Below, one piece after another: positions 47,901-61,155 of a DNA stretch of 64,000 nt (position 1 is the stretch's first letter; the number at the start of each line of letters is the position of its first letter). Source of the stretch: Lateolabrax maculatus (lineage: Eukaryota; Chordata; Actinopteri; Acropomatiformes; Lateolabracidae); NCBI GenBank assembly GCA_031216445.1, contig CM062201.1:5263501-5327500 (forward strand), read 5' to 3'. The notes beneath the pieces were generated by a model. The model saw nothing but the letters and a program-made list of their open reading frames with translations, was not told where the DNA came from and made no database searches. Position numbers and translations under genes: made by a program.

Positions 47901-47953
47901 TCAGTTTTTTTAATTTATTTTATATTTCAGAGAACCATGTCTTTGGCCACAGG
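44939..47953. other. Intergenic, no gene seen
   Basis: AT-rich, with the degenerate minisatellite near 47.7 kb. No coding signal is recognised. Confidence 0.55.
47673..47740. repeat. Degenerate minisatellite (about 22 bp x 3)
   Basis: Three diverged units of the type ACAACTACAAAGAGACAC. Confidence 0.55.
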
Positions 47954-48067
47954 TTAAGTCAGGGTGTCATCATTGCTGAAAGGCTCTAAGTTTACTGGAC
48001 GAAAGCTGAGGTCAGAGGTCGCTGGCCTGGGGTCAGAAGTTGGGCACGTGGTCTCTGGGGTGGAGCA
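47954..48067 (-). CDS. Candidate terminal coding exon of an unidentified minus-strand gene
   Basis: The acceptor ATGTTTTTCCAG is followed in phase 0 by 37 codons (starting CSTPETTCPTSDPRPATSDL, ending NDDTLT) and TAA. AATAAA on the minus strand at 47914-47919 lies about 35 nt after the stop. The sequence is Ser/Thr/Pro-rich with two Cys. It could be the cytoplasmic tail of a receptor-like protein, but no upstream exon was recognised and the function is unknown. Confidence 0.25.
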   Translation of the reverse strand, partial: CSTPETTCPTSDPRPATSDLSFRPVNLEPFSNDDTLT

Positions 48068-51000
48068 CTGGAAAAACATAACAAATGAAAGGTGCAAATA
48101 GGGTATCACAGTTCTACCACATGTTATATGTAACAAGGTTGTGTGGCTAACAGTTGAATTGAATGTTTTAACAAAGTAAATGAAGGAAAAATGAATACAA
48201 TTTTAAGGATAAAAAACATGATTCAACACAGAATGTAATACACTTTAATAAATAAACTAATAACTAAATTAAAGACTGAAGGTTTGATTTCAAATGAAAA
48301 CTTGGCATCAGAAAGGAAACTCTAAATGTATCCTGTGTGTATTTCAACCAGCTGAAGAGGAAATACTTCTTTTGTTTTCACTGACGCTGCTCCTAGAGCC
48401 ACCCTGTGACCTGACTTTACCTGTGCTCACTGACATAAAGGAGAGGGAAGTACATGTAGATTCATTTCAAGAATGTACTTGTTATTGAACAAAGGGAAAC
48501 AAAAGCCAGACTCGTGTAATATAAGGGGAGAATACAATCATACATGAATGCCGTAATTAATGCACACTGCATAACTTTGGTAAACACTTCCTGTCTGAGC
48601 TACAAGCAGCGGTGACTTCTGAACAACATCTTTCCCTCACCTCAACCAAGTGCTTTAAAAGTTGCCCAAACATAAATATAAAAATGCTGTAGGTGCTGCG
48701 AGCAGATTGTAGGAAATCCAATTAAATCTGTTGTCAATCAAAGTTTTGCAGATACCTTCAGTATGAAAATGTTGCAGATACGCTCATTAAAAACATTTCC
48801 TCATCCTCTTGTGTGGGCTTGTACAGTGTACTTGATGGTTGGATGAGTGCGTTGAGGAACCGGGAAGAAATTCGACATAAGAAGACTGATATAAGTGTAG
48901 GATACTGGGTGGAGAGGGGAAAGGTTCATTTGATAGTAGGAAGCATTCTGAATATGAACTTTATGTTTTCCTTGGAAGTCTCCAAGGCGAAAGGACTTAA
49001 GGATAAGGATGGTGCAGGAAAGGCTGTGGAGGGTGTGTTAGTCCTGGGAAAGCACTACAGGGTGGAGGTTAGTTCAGTATAGATGAGCATTACGTGAGCA
49101 TTTAGGGAACTCTGGGTGGGAGTAGCAGTAACAAAGCAGGGCAAGGCCAGAGTCTGACACATAGGACCTGATTTTAAGAGGAAATTACTTAATTTTCTGA
49201 GGCTGACAGTAAGCTAGGAAATGTGATCTTCTTTCTTCCATGCACACACACGATAGTGAATGTATTTACCGCCTTAATCACTTTCTTTTTCACTCCCTCA
49301 GTTTCTTTCTTTCACACACTCAGACATTCTTAGCCACTGTGCCTCCTCCCCCTTCCCCACTGCAACCCAAACTCCTGCTCAGTAATTGCTCCCTCCCTCT
49401 GACGCAGCGGCTGCTGTGGAAAGAAAAGTTCCAAACTGGGCCCCTTACCGCGTTACCCTGGCGACGAGAAACAAATTTGCTGAGTTCATTTGGGAAAATT
49501 GCTACGCTTGGACTGTTATTTTTAAGACCCCGTCGTGCACGGCCTGTGTGGAGCCTTCTTGGCAAATCCCTGGTGGAGTTGACACACCACATTTCACAAG
49601 CGCGTGCGAGAACACACTGCAGTAGCCAGGGTCCAATTTTTCTTCGGAGCTGTTCCTCCCGCTCCCCTCTGTGTCTGAGCTGCTGGCCTGGATGTTTTCA
49701 GACACAATGGACTCATTTGAGTGGACAGGCACAGTGTGAAAGAAGTTCTCCAAAAGCGCTCTCAGTCTCAGTCAAGGATAAAAAGAATGAAAAGACGGGG
49801 GAGAGAAAGAATGACCACTGTCTGTCTGGTCCTGAAGAATGCTAAAACTGGCCAAGTTTGACTCTTAGAAGAATCAGCCATTGATTGAGATGTGTGTGAG
49901 AAACAAGTGTTCCTGTTCACAGCGCAGGCTTTTAATGTGGAGCCAACTCTATGGTTTTATCCATGCGGGACAACTTGGGGCTCATCCTACACATGTACAT
50001 TCTAGTTTACACACTAAACTTTTGTAACAAGCCATAACACATTCTTCTTCCTTAGAAATGAAAAGGGACATTTATGAGCAATACAACTTGCTTAATGCAA
50101 TACACTCGTAAAATGGTTCCAAATTGTTACACATTCCAAAACACCAAATGAATCACCCATTTGTGATTATCTTATCACATCAGTAGTTAAGGAGAGGAGT
50201 CTTGGCCCTAATATCCTCGGCTACAGGCCCCAGTCTACCAAACTAAAAGAGTGATCATAATATCTGTATTCGCCACTTGTGGCCATAGTGGCTACTTTCA
50301 TCAAAGTTTACACACAGACCAAAGGTGGCAATGATGGAATAATGGTGACTGCTAAAATGAAGGTTATCAGTAGCCGAAGCAGTGGAGAGTCATAACATCA
50401 GCGATTTACCCTTACTTTTCCCATGTTTTTATTGGTTCTCAAAGCCTAGTAGTTATATCTGTCCCATCTGCTAACGGCTTTGTGGAAGCTGTGTCTATTT
50501 CAGGTACAGTGGCTGACTCATTCCTCCCATGTAATTACCTCCTGGCGGACCAGCTGCCGCCTCGTAGATTGTACAGTAAATGGAACGTGCAGGGAGGGAG
50601 GCCACTTCAGGGAAATCCCTCTAAAAAGGGGGTATCCCCATACCAAGCAAACCCTTTACATCCCCTTCCCCTCCTCCCTCACCGCCCTCAACCATACACA
50701 ATGGCCATATGGAACCGTTATGCCCTCCTACAGCTTTCCACTCTTTTTTTCTGTCTGCTTTTCCATCTTTTTTTCCCCCATGCCCCACCACTGTGGCTAT
50801 GCACGGTTTTAATTCATTCCAAATGGCGGGAGAAGCATTGCTCTCTTCTCCCTCACTATTCCACTCACTGTGGTCACTTATATAATTTGCAGGCAAACAC
50901 ATCGAAGTGCATGCGCGTGTGGTTACTCACATTGAGACACACTCACTCACGTACAGTAGAGGGCCGGTGAGGGGAAGAGACGGAGCAGTGGAAAGACACT

Positions 51001-53244
51001 GAGCTGGGGTGGAAGAGAGGAAGAGCCAGTTGGGAGAGTTGATAAATATTGCATATGTTCACTAGCTGCAGCATATGAGTATGAAAATGCAAAGCGACAA
51101 TCTGCAGCCACCCCAGAGCCCCGGGGACGGTGCTGATGTCTGGTCCTAGAGGAATTTGTCTGTCTGGCAGCCATATGTTGGCATGTCAGGGAAGTCAGCC
51201 AGTAGGCCATTCACTGACCTTTCGAGTTGCCCCTCCCTGCTCGCACAAGAGCTATGGAGACGCTTTGTGGCTCAATAAAATGCGTCTGCACCGCTAAACG
51301 CTTAACATTGAAAATGAATTGATAGTGTGGTGTCTGGTACAGAGTACACCCTTCTAGATCCCGCTAAGGTGCGAGAGGAACCCTTAAGTTCTTAATAGTG
51401 GGTCATATGACCAAGTCTGTGGCTTCCCCTGAACAGGAACAATTTGAATGAGTCGAATCTTTTATAAAAATAGGTTCAGCTTTGTTACAAAAATATATAA
51501 GTAAGGTAAGTAAAGAGCTAATTAAGCAAGGCAGTAAAATGACTGGATGGTGAAAGAACAAGTTAATTCTCCCTCCAGGTATGAAGGTTGGGTCTGCTTC
51601 TGCCATCACCCTGAGGACTGTGGGATACAGAAAAAGAGGGACAGCAGGCCTGACACCAAAAACGCATGCACTACATATTTTATAAAAAATAAAACAAACT
51701 ACCATGCAGTGTCAGGGTTAACTATACACACCACCACAGAGTGCCAGAGAGTGCAGTCCCACCATGTGTCAGCGCAGCCTTGTACAGGTTCAAGCTGTAG
51801 AAGGGAGGGGAGTAACAGTCAGTACATGAAATTCATCCATCCACAAATACAACATGCAAATAATGCCTGACACCTATAGTCTGCTACAGGTTGGAATAGA
51901 AAAACAAATAATAGAAAATAGAAAATAGAAAAAAATAATAAAAGGGAGGGAGAATTCCAGCGTTACAGCTCATCATGTGACTATGTCATGTGACTGTGCC
52001 AATCACCTAGATTCCCACTATAGGAAAGCGACACTGTCATCATAATTTTCTAAGTTGAATTGAAATTTAAACTGAAGCTAGTGTGCATCTTTTTGAATGT
52101 TTTGTCTTAGCTGTCAGCATCTGCATTCAACTTCAGTAATTCTCACAGTTTTTATTTGTCTCGAGCTCATGAGCTCCTGGCAGTCTCTTGTTCAGTGTGT
52201 TTGTGCTGTCATCATACACAAGCATCCCTGCCTTTGCGCTTGCTTGCATGCATGAATCTATTTGCGTACAGTTTTTTTAAGTGTGTGTGTCTTCTTAGTG
52301 AGTACATGTGTAATTTCTGGGTGGGGAGTTTATGTCAGTTTGGCTTTGCTCTTGACCTTTAACCTGGGAGTGGCAGATGATGGCTGGAGACTGTGTGGAA
52401 GAATGCAGAAGTCAAAGAGTCGGGCCTTTCTTTTCCTTTCCTGTCTCACTTCCCCCATGCTTAAAACTCTCTTTTTTTTAAGATTTATTTTTTCCATTGC
52501 TGTATGTTTCTATCTTTTGGTGTACCAACCCTGTCCTATTCTTTGTGTCCCCTTTCATCTGAATGTTGTGATTCTGGCCTCTCATACGTCCTTGGTCTCA
52601 TTTGCTTTGCCCTGCTATCTCCTTCCCACTAAGTTTTTCTCCTTCCCTCCCATCAAACTATAACTACAGATTACATTTTGCTATTGTATTCTCTCTGTAC
52701 TCCCTTTTTCTTGCCATGGCCATCTATCTGTTAACCACCCAGTCTATTACTCCCTCTCCTCCTCCCCTTTCATCCCATCCAGATTTTGTGTGCACTATTG
52801 TGAGTCCTCGAATCATTTTCTGTCTTTTTTTGTTTTCTTTTTCCTCTCTCTCCTCCCTCCCCCCTTGAATCTCCTCCTGACCTTCCAGCTGCGGCGCTGT
52901 GCTCGGATTCTGTTCTGGACGCCTGTCTCCCCCGCAGGAATGTGCTGTTTGTACATAAACATAACAAGAGGACAGATAAGAGCGCGTCTGCACAAGGACA
53001 GCTTTCGGACCAGTAACACAATACTATCAGGGGAACTGTGGAGGAAGGAAGAGAAGATTAGTCATTAAATTCTATGTTTGAGTTCAGTAGTGGGGAAGTC
53101 CTGGTTGTTGGTTCAATGACGCACTCATTACACAGGCCCCAACCATTCGGGTTTAAAACGATCATCACGTGGTTACTATTTAACCCCTTTGATACACAAG
53201 CTATGCAAACCCCTTTTAATGCACATGAACATTGGTCAAAATGA
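48068..53244. other. Intergenic, no supported gene
   Basis: 49320-49760 is a GC-richer island with long open frames on both strands. 52400-52870 is pyrimidine-rich. No gene could be supported. Confidence 0.5.
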
Positions 53245-53529
53245 ATGAAAAAATTAAATAATTATTTGTGATAATCAAAAACAGGATATTTAATGAATTC
53301 CTGGAATATTAAATGACGAAATAAATATATTTCAAAAGATATAGCAAAGAAACACTGAAAGATGAAATAACATAGGAAATGAATACAGGTAATTTTTGAA
53401 GGGTAGTGATTTTTTATTCAAAAAGTAAGAAAGGAAAAATTAAAATAAGTATTGGTGATGATCAAAAACAAGTTAATTGAGGAATGCCTGGAATACTGAT
53501 TGATGAAATTAATTTGTCGCAAAGCTATA
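53245..53529. repeat. Diverged AT-rich direct duplication
   Basis: Segments 53245-53345 and 53431-53529 share an ordered series of blocks: AAAATTAAA, TGATAATCAAAAACA / TGATGATCAAAAACA, TGCCTGGAATA / TTCCTGGAATA, GATGAAAT-like and GCTATA-like ends. Confidence 0.6.
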
Positions 53530-55480
53530 AAAAAGTGTCTGGTATCAAAATAGCTTTTCAATTCAAACTGGCAGGAGATGTATTAATAGTATTCTGAATT
53601 GTTTTATACACACTAAAATTGGGTAAATGTTGACCCAGTGTTTTTTTAGAGTGTAACAATGTTGCTTGCGAATGATTACTACAACAACGATGTACAAACT
53701 AAAAGTTTCTCTGAAATTATGTCAGTCATATGACAGAAGTTTGTTTGCTTTGTCGGCGCTCTGCAGACACAGCACACAACCCTCAGGCTCATGACTGACC
53801 AACGGGTTAGTCAGTAACGAACAGAGAGACCTTGGGTTACAGCTGCCAGCAGCCACATGTAACTCCTCAGTCATGGATGCCTGTGCCAAATCTCCCGTGA
53901 AAGGATGGGTGGGGACGCTGCTGTCTCCATGGAAACAGGACGTAGCAGCTGACTTATTGACTAATATGGAATAAACCTTCAACTTCCCTTTCAAAACGGG
54001 AGATGTTGCTCATTGCCGCAAACATCTGACCTATTCTCTTGTCACAGACTTGCCCTGGATCTCCTCCGATCCTCCGAGGCGCAAATCTCCCGAGTAAAGC
54101 ATTATGTAACGGTGTCAGCTTACATGTGTCCGGGCCGCACAATTGCTGCATTTTCTTTTGCCACTGTGCATGAGCAGACAGCTGGGCATTGCCATATGTG
54201 TAAATACTGGTTTCTTGTACTGTCATCTCAAACATTTGACTGAATTTATCTTTATGCGGAGAGCAGCTGATCTTGTTCGATAAATAATAATACTATAAAA
54301 AACTTCAGTGTCCACTTTTCAGTGGCCCCCTACTTTATAGGACCAGCTACAGCAGAAGGGGGCAGTATAGTGCAGGTGTTTGGTGCACAGGTAGAGGCAG
54401 CAGGTCAGGTGTCAGGTGAGGAACACGATTGTACGCCCCATTTTAATCTTTCCAGACCTTTGCACTCCTCCCCTCAGTGAAGGTTTTACTAGTCGTTTTC
54501 CTTTATTGCGCAATGTTCGACTCCACTCCTGGAGCCTATGTGCGCTTGTCTGGTGTGGGTTTGTTGTGTGTTTGTGTGTGTGTGTGAGTGTGTGTGACGG
54601 GGGGAGGGGAGAAAGTACCTCTGTGGGAATTTGTGGGCGTGGGCGTGTGTGTGCCTGGGCGTGTGTGTGTGTTCTCGGAATCTGTGTTCTTATCAGCAGC
54701 TGGGGTGCCAGCAACATTAAAGGTGCTGCGCCTGGTTTCCAAAACAATGCCTTGCAGAGAAAATAAACTGTGCATTTCCACATGCTGACATAAAAAAAGT
54801 GTCCAAGTGTTATCTTGACGCAGCATACTGACTGGTTAGGAAATAACAGGTCTGCACACTGCACCCCTCCCTGCTCCTCTGTACCCGACTCTGTTACCCT
54901 CCCCTCTCTATTACCCCTTTACATCTCTTTGTCCCACTCGCTTTCTCTCCATTTGGCTTGACTTTAATTATTTTGTCTTTTCTTTGTCCAGAGGGACACA
55001 CCTCTCTCTTCCTGCATATCTATCAGCAGGACTTCTTCCCCCTGTCTGAGCTCCAGGTATTCACCCCCGTTGTTACACCTGTCTACCTGGTTTAAGTTTT
55101 CCCCCCAAACTGCATGTGCAGTGGATTGAATTCTGGACACTGGATGCCAAGAATGGGAAGCGGCTCCAGGGAGGAATGTGGAGGAAAGGAGCAGGATAAA
55201 TTTACTGTTAGATGTAGGTGGAGTTGGTAGAGGTGGAGTTAATATTGGCAAATCACATCAGCTCCTCTCATCTCCTTTAAAAGCAGCAGAAGGTTTATTG
55301 GACTCTGAAGGGATTCAAGGCCGAGAAAAATGGACGAGCAGAGTCCCACAACACAAATATGAAAATATGATAATTCTCCACTACATCACAACATCCTCAT
55401 TATAATATTTTGAATTCTCCATGTCTTTAACATAGTTAAAAAGCATGAAATCCTGCAAAATGGATTCCTCCTCATCATCC
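53530..55480. other. Intergenic or possible 3' UTR zone
   Basis: It contains a GT-rich segment. 55294-55480 would be the 3' UTR if the exon at 55481-55533 is real. Confidence 0.45.
54563..54672. repeat. Interrupted (GT)n-rich segment
   Basis: Two GT runs (about 54570-54597 and 54646-54672) separated by G-rich sequence with GGGCGTG repeats. Confidence 0.85.
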
Positions 55481-55533
55481 TCAGGCTTGCTTCACAATCC
55501 CAGTCTTCACATACTGCTCTCCTGGGTCAATAT
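55481..55533 (-). CDS. Candidate terminal coding exon of an unidentified minus-strand gene
   Basis: A strong acceptor (long pyrimidine run ending TTCCTCAG) is followed by two bases and then IDPGEQYVKTGIVKQA and TGA. An AATAAA on the minus strand at 55294-55299 would give a 3' UTR of about 190 nt. No upstream exon was identified between here and the right edge, so this is a splice-signal-based candidate only. Confidence 0.25.
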
Positions 55534-58500
55534 CTGAGGAAGGATAGAGAAAAACAGTAAATTACACTACAATCCTGCATCAGTTCAGCAAACATCAATG
55601 TCATGTTAATCCCCATCTGAAGCTTGACCTGACTGATGACAAAACCTCAGCACAAAGATAAAAATAACTACAGTAGGTCGGTTACTGTAGTTGGCTCTAG
55701 ACATGTAAACTGTGTCTGAAAATGAAACCCAGCAAAAACAAATAAGTTAGTTCTAGCCTACTAGCTAATATTAGCTAATATGGGCTGTGTCCAAAAACCA
55801 TATAGTGCACTATTTACTGTAGTTGTGAGTATGAAATATATTCACTGCAGTGCCCTCATAAATCCCCTTAATCAATGAAGAAATGAGTGTCCGTGGCATG
55901 TGCACTTCTTACTGATGTGAATATAACAGTACAGACATGAGACAGCCAGCAAAGGTGATTTATGTTTGGTCCCATTTAGACAATCAGCTTTTGGGAAAAA
56001 TTTGCAATGTCCTCTTTGTTTTCAGCTCCTCATTCAGTTATATTTCCTGTCCTGACCGAGGAGGTGTTTGAGAGGAGGTGTTTGATTTGCATGTTTATCA
56101 AATTTAAAGAGGCAAAACTCAACATATACAAAAGTGAATTATGTGTTTTTGGAGAGGTCTGTGTAAAGGCCTCCAATAGCTAAAAGATCGTCAAACTCGC
56201 CTTACAGGAATATCGACATTGGACGATTCTGCAAAATCCTGGAATATGTTGAAACAGCTTTTTTATTTGCAATGCCAACATTTCTAAAAAATCTCTACAA
56301 TATCTACACATGGCAACCACAGTATGATTAAAAATCCCATTTCCTGGATGAAAGTGTGATGTGCTGTCCAAGCCACTACCCTGACCTCCACACCCTTACT
56401 ATTTGCTTTGCTGCATGAAGGGGCACACACTGAACGTTGGCATTAGACATACATCATGAGGTGCGGAATCATCCTATGTGGAAGTAATTGCCCTTTGCAC
56501 TTTCATTTTTATTGATATCTTTTACCTAAGATAAAAGCAAGCCCTTTACACTGACATGACAAATACTGAAACAGCTGATGAAAGAGAACGCATAACTAAA
56601 AAATGATTCTCATATGGTCACAGTTTTGATAACAGCACTACTTAGATTATTTAACCAAGGTGTGCTCTCCTTCAAAGATAAGGCTGAAATGCAAAATTGT
56701 GAAAGCCACTTTTATGTGTTCATTGCTGGGTGTGAGGGTGTTGTCGACCAGGTGTAGACCCGTATCAATAATTGACACTGTCGGTAAAGGGACCACAAAA
56801 GGTGTTGAGGTATCAGCAGCAGTCATGTGATAGTTTGCTCAGAGCCTCACAAACATTGCGCTCTCACAGTGTGCACGCGCACAGGACTACAAGGCTCTGT
56901 TCAAACACCAAACACAGACACAACCACACACACACACTATTCATGGATTTCATTAATCATCCATGCAGAGCAGAAGCCTTGTTATTGTTATTGAATGGAG
57001 GATTAATTATGGAAATAAAGTTAAATAAAATGAATGCAAATTGGACTGAAAATGGCAAATCAACTGTTCTTTAGGATTCTTTTGATGCAGTTTGAATGCA
57101 AAGTCCCTCACAGGATACAAACACAGAATGGCAAGTCATGAGAGTTACATATTTTGTTACACAACGAATTCCAGCCCCTCGAGCTGTCAAAAGAATCATT
57201 TTGGCCCTTGTGTTACACCTCAAACTCTAACTGCACGTGGTGAAGCTGACTCTAGAAACCCCCAAACATAAATACATCACGTCACTGGACAAATTAACCT
57301 TGTGTAGACAAATTTGAACCCTGTGGAGAGATAGAAAACGGGCGCGATCATCTTGTCTTGTATGTAATCTGTCTAAGCACTGTTCAGTTGCAACACGTCC
57401 TCTAGTCAACATTGACAAAATAATCATCTTTCTGAATCTCAACACACATTCTACTATTGCTAATCCAATGTTGACCCAATTCAGGCAGTTGGTTTAACCT
57501 GTTGGTCGACAAACTCCAGTAACAGCTATCATCACATCTCTTGCCACCGTCATTGTATGTGTGTGTTTCATTTCAACCTGTGTGACAGGTTACACATAGA
57601 ACCACACACACACACACACACACACACAGTTGAGTGGTAAAACTGCTTAGCTGTGTTGAACTAGTTTGGTCCACCACTATTGTTACGTGTGTTTGTGTCA
57701 TTTTGGATGCCCCTGTGTTAGATAAAACTGTGCAAGAAAATGTGTTAAAGTGCCCTTCCAGTGGGAAAAAAACATAGATGAAGTGCCATGTTGACTGCCC
57801 TGCATGCTGGAAAAGGGTTTGGAACTGTTTCACCATAAATGCATCACGACTTTCTGGGCGCTGGTGGCCCCACCGCATCCAGCTGGTGCCCTTTTTTTAT
57901 TTTTTTCACCCCTGCCCCTCAGACAGCCTGAGTCTGCTGCTGGAGAACATGTGGTTTGGGTGCCACAGAAGTTAAAAGAATGGGACAGACATCAAAGACA
58001 AACTATTATAACAAATAGATTAGGTAATGCCCATAGTCCAGCCCAGCAGGTTTCCCCTTGGAATGCTGGCCGCCAAAACACACAAACACAGACACACACA
58101 CAGACCACTCCCTTACAGACCCTCTCCGTGGGGGGAAGTCACTCATATTTCGCTCCAAATGTCTGACGGAGTTATTAAACCTGGTGTGGTAGTTCACTGG
58201 GAGTAAGCAGTTATGTAATAAATGATAAGATATAATACAAAAGGAAAGTAGAATAGAAGAGAATCATTTTACAGCATAACGTTATTTTAAAGCATCTTAA
58301 AGCAAGAGCAGGTTTCACACAGCACCCCATGCAGGACTTATTTTCTTGACTGTAAATTCAACCAAAAGGTATGTTTCATCCTGGGCGAACATTTTTTACC
58401 AGCAAACACCTCCATCATCCAAAAACAATTCCACATTCACCACAGAGGATCTTTTTATGGTGGAATTCACGTTTGCCTTTCTTTTCTTTAAAGTCACCTG

Positions 58501-60774
58501 TGGCTTTGTGTCCAAAGCTTTGACCCTGAAGATGAAAGGTCACATAGCGACCGAGTCTGCACAGGTTGAAATACCTCCTTTCCAGCCGGCTCCTGAGAGC
58601 AGGATTATGGGTTGTGGACAGAAGACAAGTGAGGAATTGGACACCTCGCATTCTTCCTTCCCTGGAACCCATTAATCTAGCTCTCCCTCCACACTGGAGC
58701 TCTTGTTTGGCTCCGACCCTCTTTTTTTCCTTTTTCTTTTATTGCACTTTCACTTCATTCCACTCCCACTGCTCAGCCCATAATCCATGTTTGTATTCCC
58801 TACCCCGTTGTTTGTATGAGAGACAGTTTGTGAGGTTTTTTTCTCTGCCTATGGTGCTCCTCCGCAGCGCCCCCCATTGCCTGCTGCTGTCACGCTAAAA
58901 CCTCTTGCCTTTAAAGGAACAGTTTAACATTTTGGGATGTGTCAACCTATTCTTCACCTCCCCGGCCCTCCCAGAACTCACCAATCACTGCCCCGTCCTG
59001 TTACCATGCCCCTCTCTCCTAACTCCCTTCCTTTCCCTCTCTGCCCGCCTCCACCCTCCTCCGTCACTCCCTTCCACCCTTAATGATGTTTGCTCCTGTT
59101 CCTTGTCTTCCTTCGCTCCATTTGTCCATTTTGGTGCATTCCAATCCTCTGCCATCATACCTGCTTTTCACACAGGCCCTGCCGTCCTCAAGTTTTCCTC
59201 TCTGCAGTAAACCAACTTTTGGACAAAGACTCTTTGGTGTTACTCTGGAATGCCCAGTGTTCCCAGCTACTGCACTGAGAGAGAAATCATAAAAGGTGGA
59301 TGGAATTGCCAGTAAAATTGGCTGATTTGTGCATTTATTTGTGCAAGGATTTTGAGCATGCTCATTTGTCCCATCGTGTATACTCTATTGTTGGGATTAT
59401 TATCACTTGTTGGTTTTATTAAGCATCAGAGTCCAGCGCCAAAGTCTGCAAATTCTGGTGCAGAGAGCCGACACAGACCCTTATCCACTCCACATATAAT
59501 AGCCCTTTATGAGTCATTCGTGGTCAGGACAGGAAGCACAGCTCCAGATTTGAGGCTAAGATTTGAGAATGTTAAGATGATTTTTTCTTGTCTGCCACTT
59601 CTTTTTTCTCTTCCTCACCAAGGAGTAGCCATGAGAGAGTGAGTCACATCAGCTTTATTTCCCTTTCGTGAGTGCCTGCTGTTTGGCTACACCATTGTGT
59701 TTCTCTTTTATTGTTCTTCTCTCATCGTGCCAACGTACAATTTTGCTTACTTTGGACGGTGTTAAAAGCCTAATTGCATGGCCACATTTCAAGTTCATGT
59801 TTTTGGGGATGAATGCCGTGTCTGAGATGCCAACATCCAGGTTTTTTTATGGTTGGGAAAGTAGTTTTGCAGATACAGACTGAATTGGGATGTTTGAACA
59901 ACCAAGCCTGGGACCAAACAGGAATCAAAAGCTAAAAGTGCTTAAACACTTCACAGTGAGCGCCTCAAAGGCCAAATACTGGCTGTTTGATACAGCTAGT
60001 GTTCCATCAACTACAAAAAATGCAGGTTATCAGTTATCTTATTGTGATGGCGCCAAAATGACACACCTTGGCATGAGTACAATAGCAGGCAGATTACCCT
60101 TTACCCCTCTGTTTATGTTAATTCTCTGATCTCCTTTGTTACACCAGATGGTATATATTACGTATCACAAAGTGAAATTCAATCACCGGTTTCAAAAGAA
60201 CCACAGGGAATTCAGCTCTAATCGTGATGTCCCAATTTTCCCAACTTTCCCCATAGTTGGTCCACTATTTTGCCACACAACCACGATAGATTCCTCACGC
60301 TACAGGAAACAAACACAACCATCCTCAAATCCATGTAACAGCTACGTTTGGATTGAAAACATTTGGTGCACACTGCTGCTGACTTTGAATCACATGTCCA
60401 AAATTAAGTCTTACTCTCTTGTGTTTCCCCTCACTGCGTTTCCAAAGTAGAGCTTTGAGCTTTTATGGTGAACAGACTGGGAGCCCTGCCTGACCTTTTT
60501 GGCATTTTTCTCATAACTCTGTTATCCTCCCTCTCTGTGAGGAGGATATGTAAGAAATCCTGCCTCTGCAACCCAGCACTCAACTGTTACAGTTTTGGGG
60601 GACTACACGCAGAATTTTCATATCCATATCTTACCAGTTTCTGTTCTCCATACTCATCTGTGGCTCAACATACTGCTCTGTAGGGCATCACAAGACTGAG
60701 GAATCTCAGTCATGTCATGTGCATAAATTATTTGAAAACTTAAAAGATGTCACACAGCACTGCAAAGTTGCTCT
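55534..60774. other. No supported gene
   Basis: One (CA)n tract and a pyrimidine-rich stretch at 58680-59210. Upstream exons for the 55.5-kb candidate were sought on the minus strand and not found. Confidence 0.5.
57604..57628. repeat. (CA)n microsatellite
   Basis: About 12 CA units. Confidence 0.95.
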
Positions 60775-61155
60775 AGTAAAGCTGGAGCAAGCAGCTGGTT
60801 AGCTTAGCTTTGCAGTACAACTGGAAGCAGGAGGAATCAGCAAGCTTGGCTCCGTCCATTATTATTATTTTTTTTAAGTCACCAATTAACACGTTATATC
60901 TTGTTTGGAGTCTTGTCACCGCCATGGCGTTGCCAGGCAACCAGCGTCTCCAGTCTCCAGGAAGTAACTGCACCCGGCCCAGAAATACCATTAACCATTT
61001 TCACAGATTAAACATTTTAGATAGAATGTGTTATTAATGAGCTTTAGAGGTGCTGGTAGGCAGATTTTTTAAAGCTAGACAGACCCATGCTAGCTGATTC
61101 CCCCTGCTTCCGCTAAGCAAAGCTAAGATAAGCAGCTGCTTGCTCCAGCTTTACT
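60775..61155. mobile_element. Foldback element with perfect 23-bp terminal inverted repeats
   Basis: The outer 23 bp at 60775-60797 are the exact reverse complement of 61133-61155 (core GCTGGAGCAAGCAGCTG). The inverted similarity continues inward for roughly 60 bp (CTTAGCTTTGC, GGAAGCAGG.GGAATCAGC). Internal blocks (ACCAATTAACACGTTATATC, TTAATGAGCTTTAGAGGTGC) are shared with family A, so it is a rearranged relative of that family. Confidence 0.7.

Noticed and set aside
49240..49845. 201-codon plus-strand frame as a gene
   Set aside because: It starts in AT-rich leader sequence, has no recognisable domain and no promoter, and the opposite strand is equally open. It is kept only as a finding.
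54412..54864. 150-codon minus frame
   Set aside because: It is translated across GT-rich repeats (His-Thr runs).
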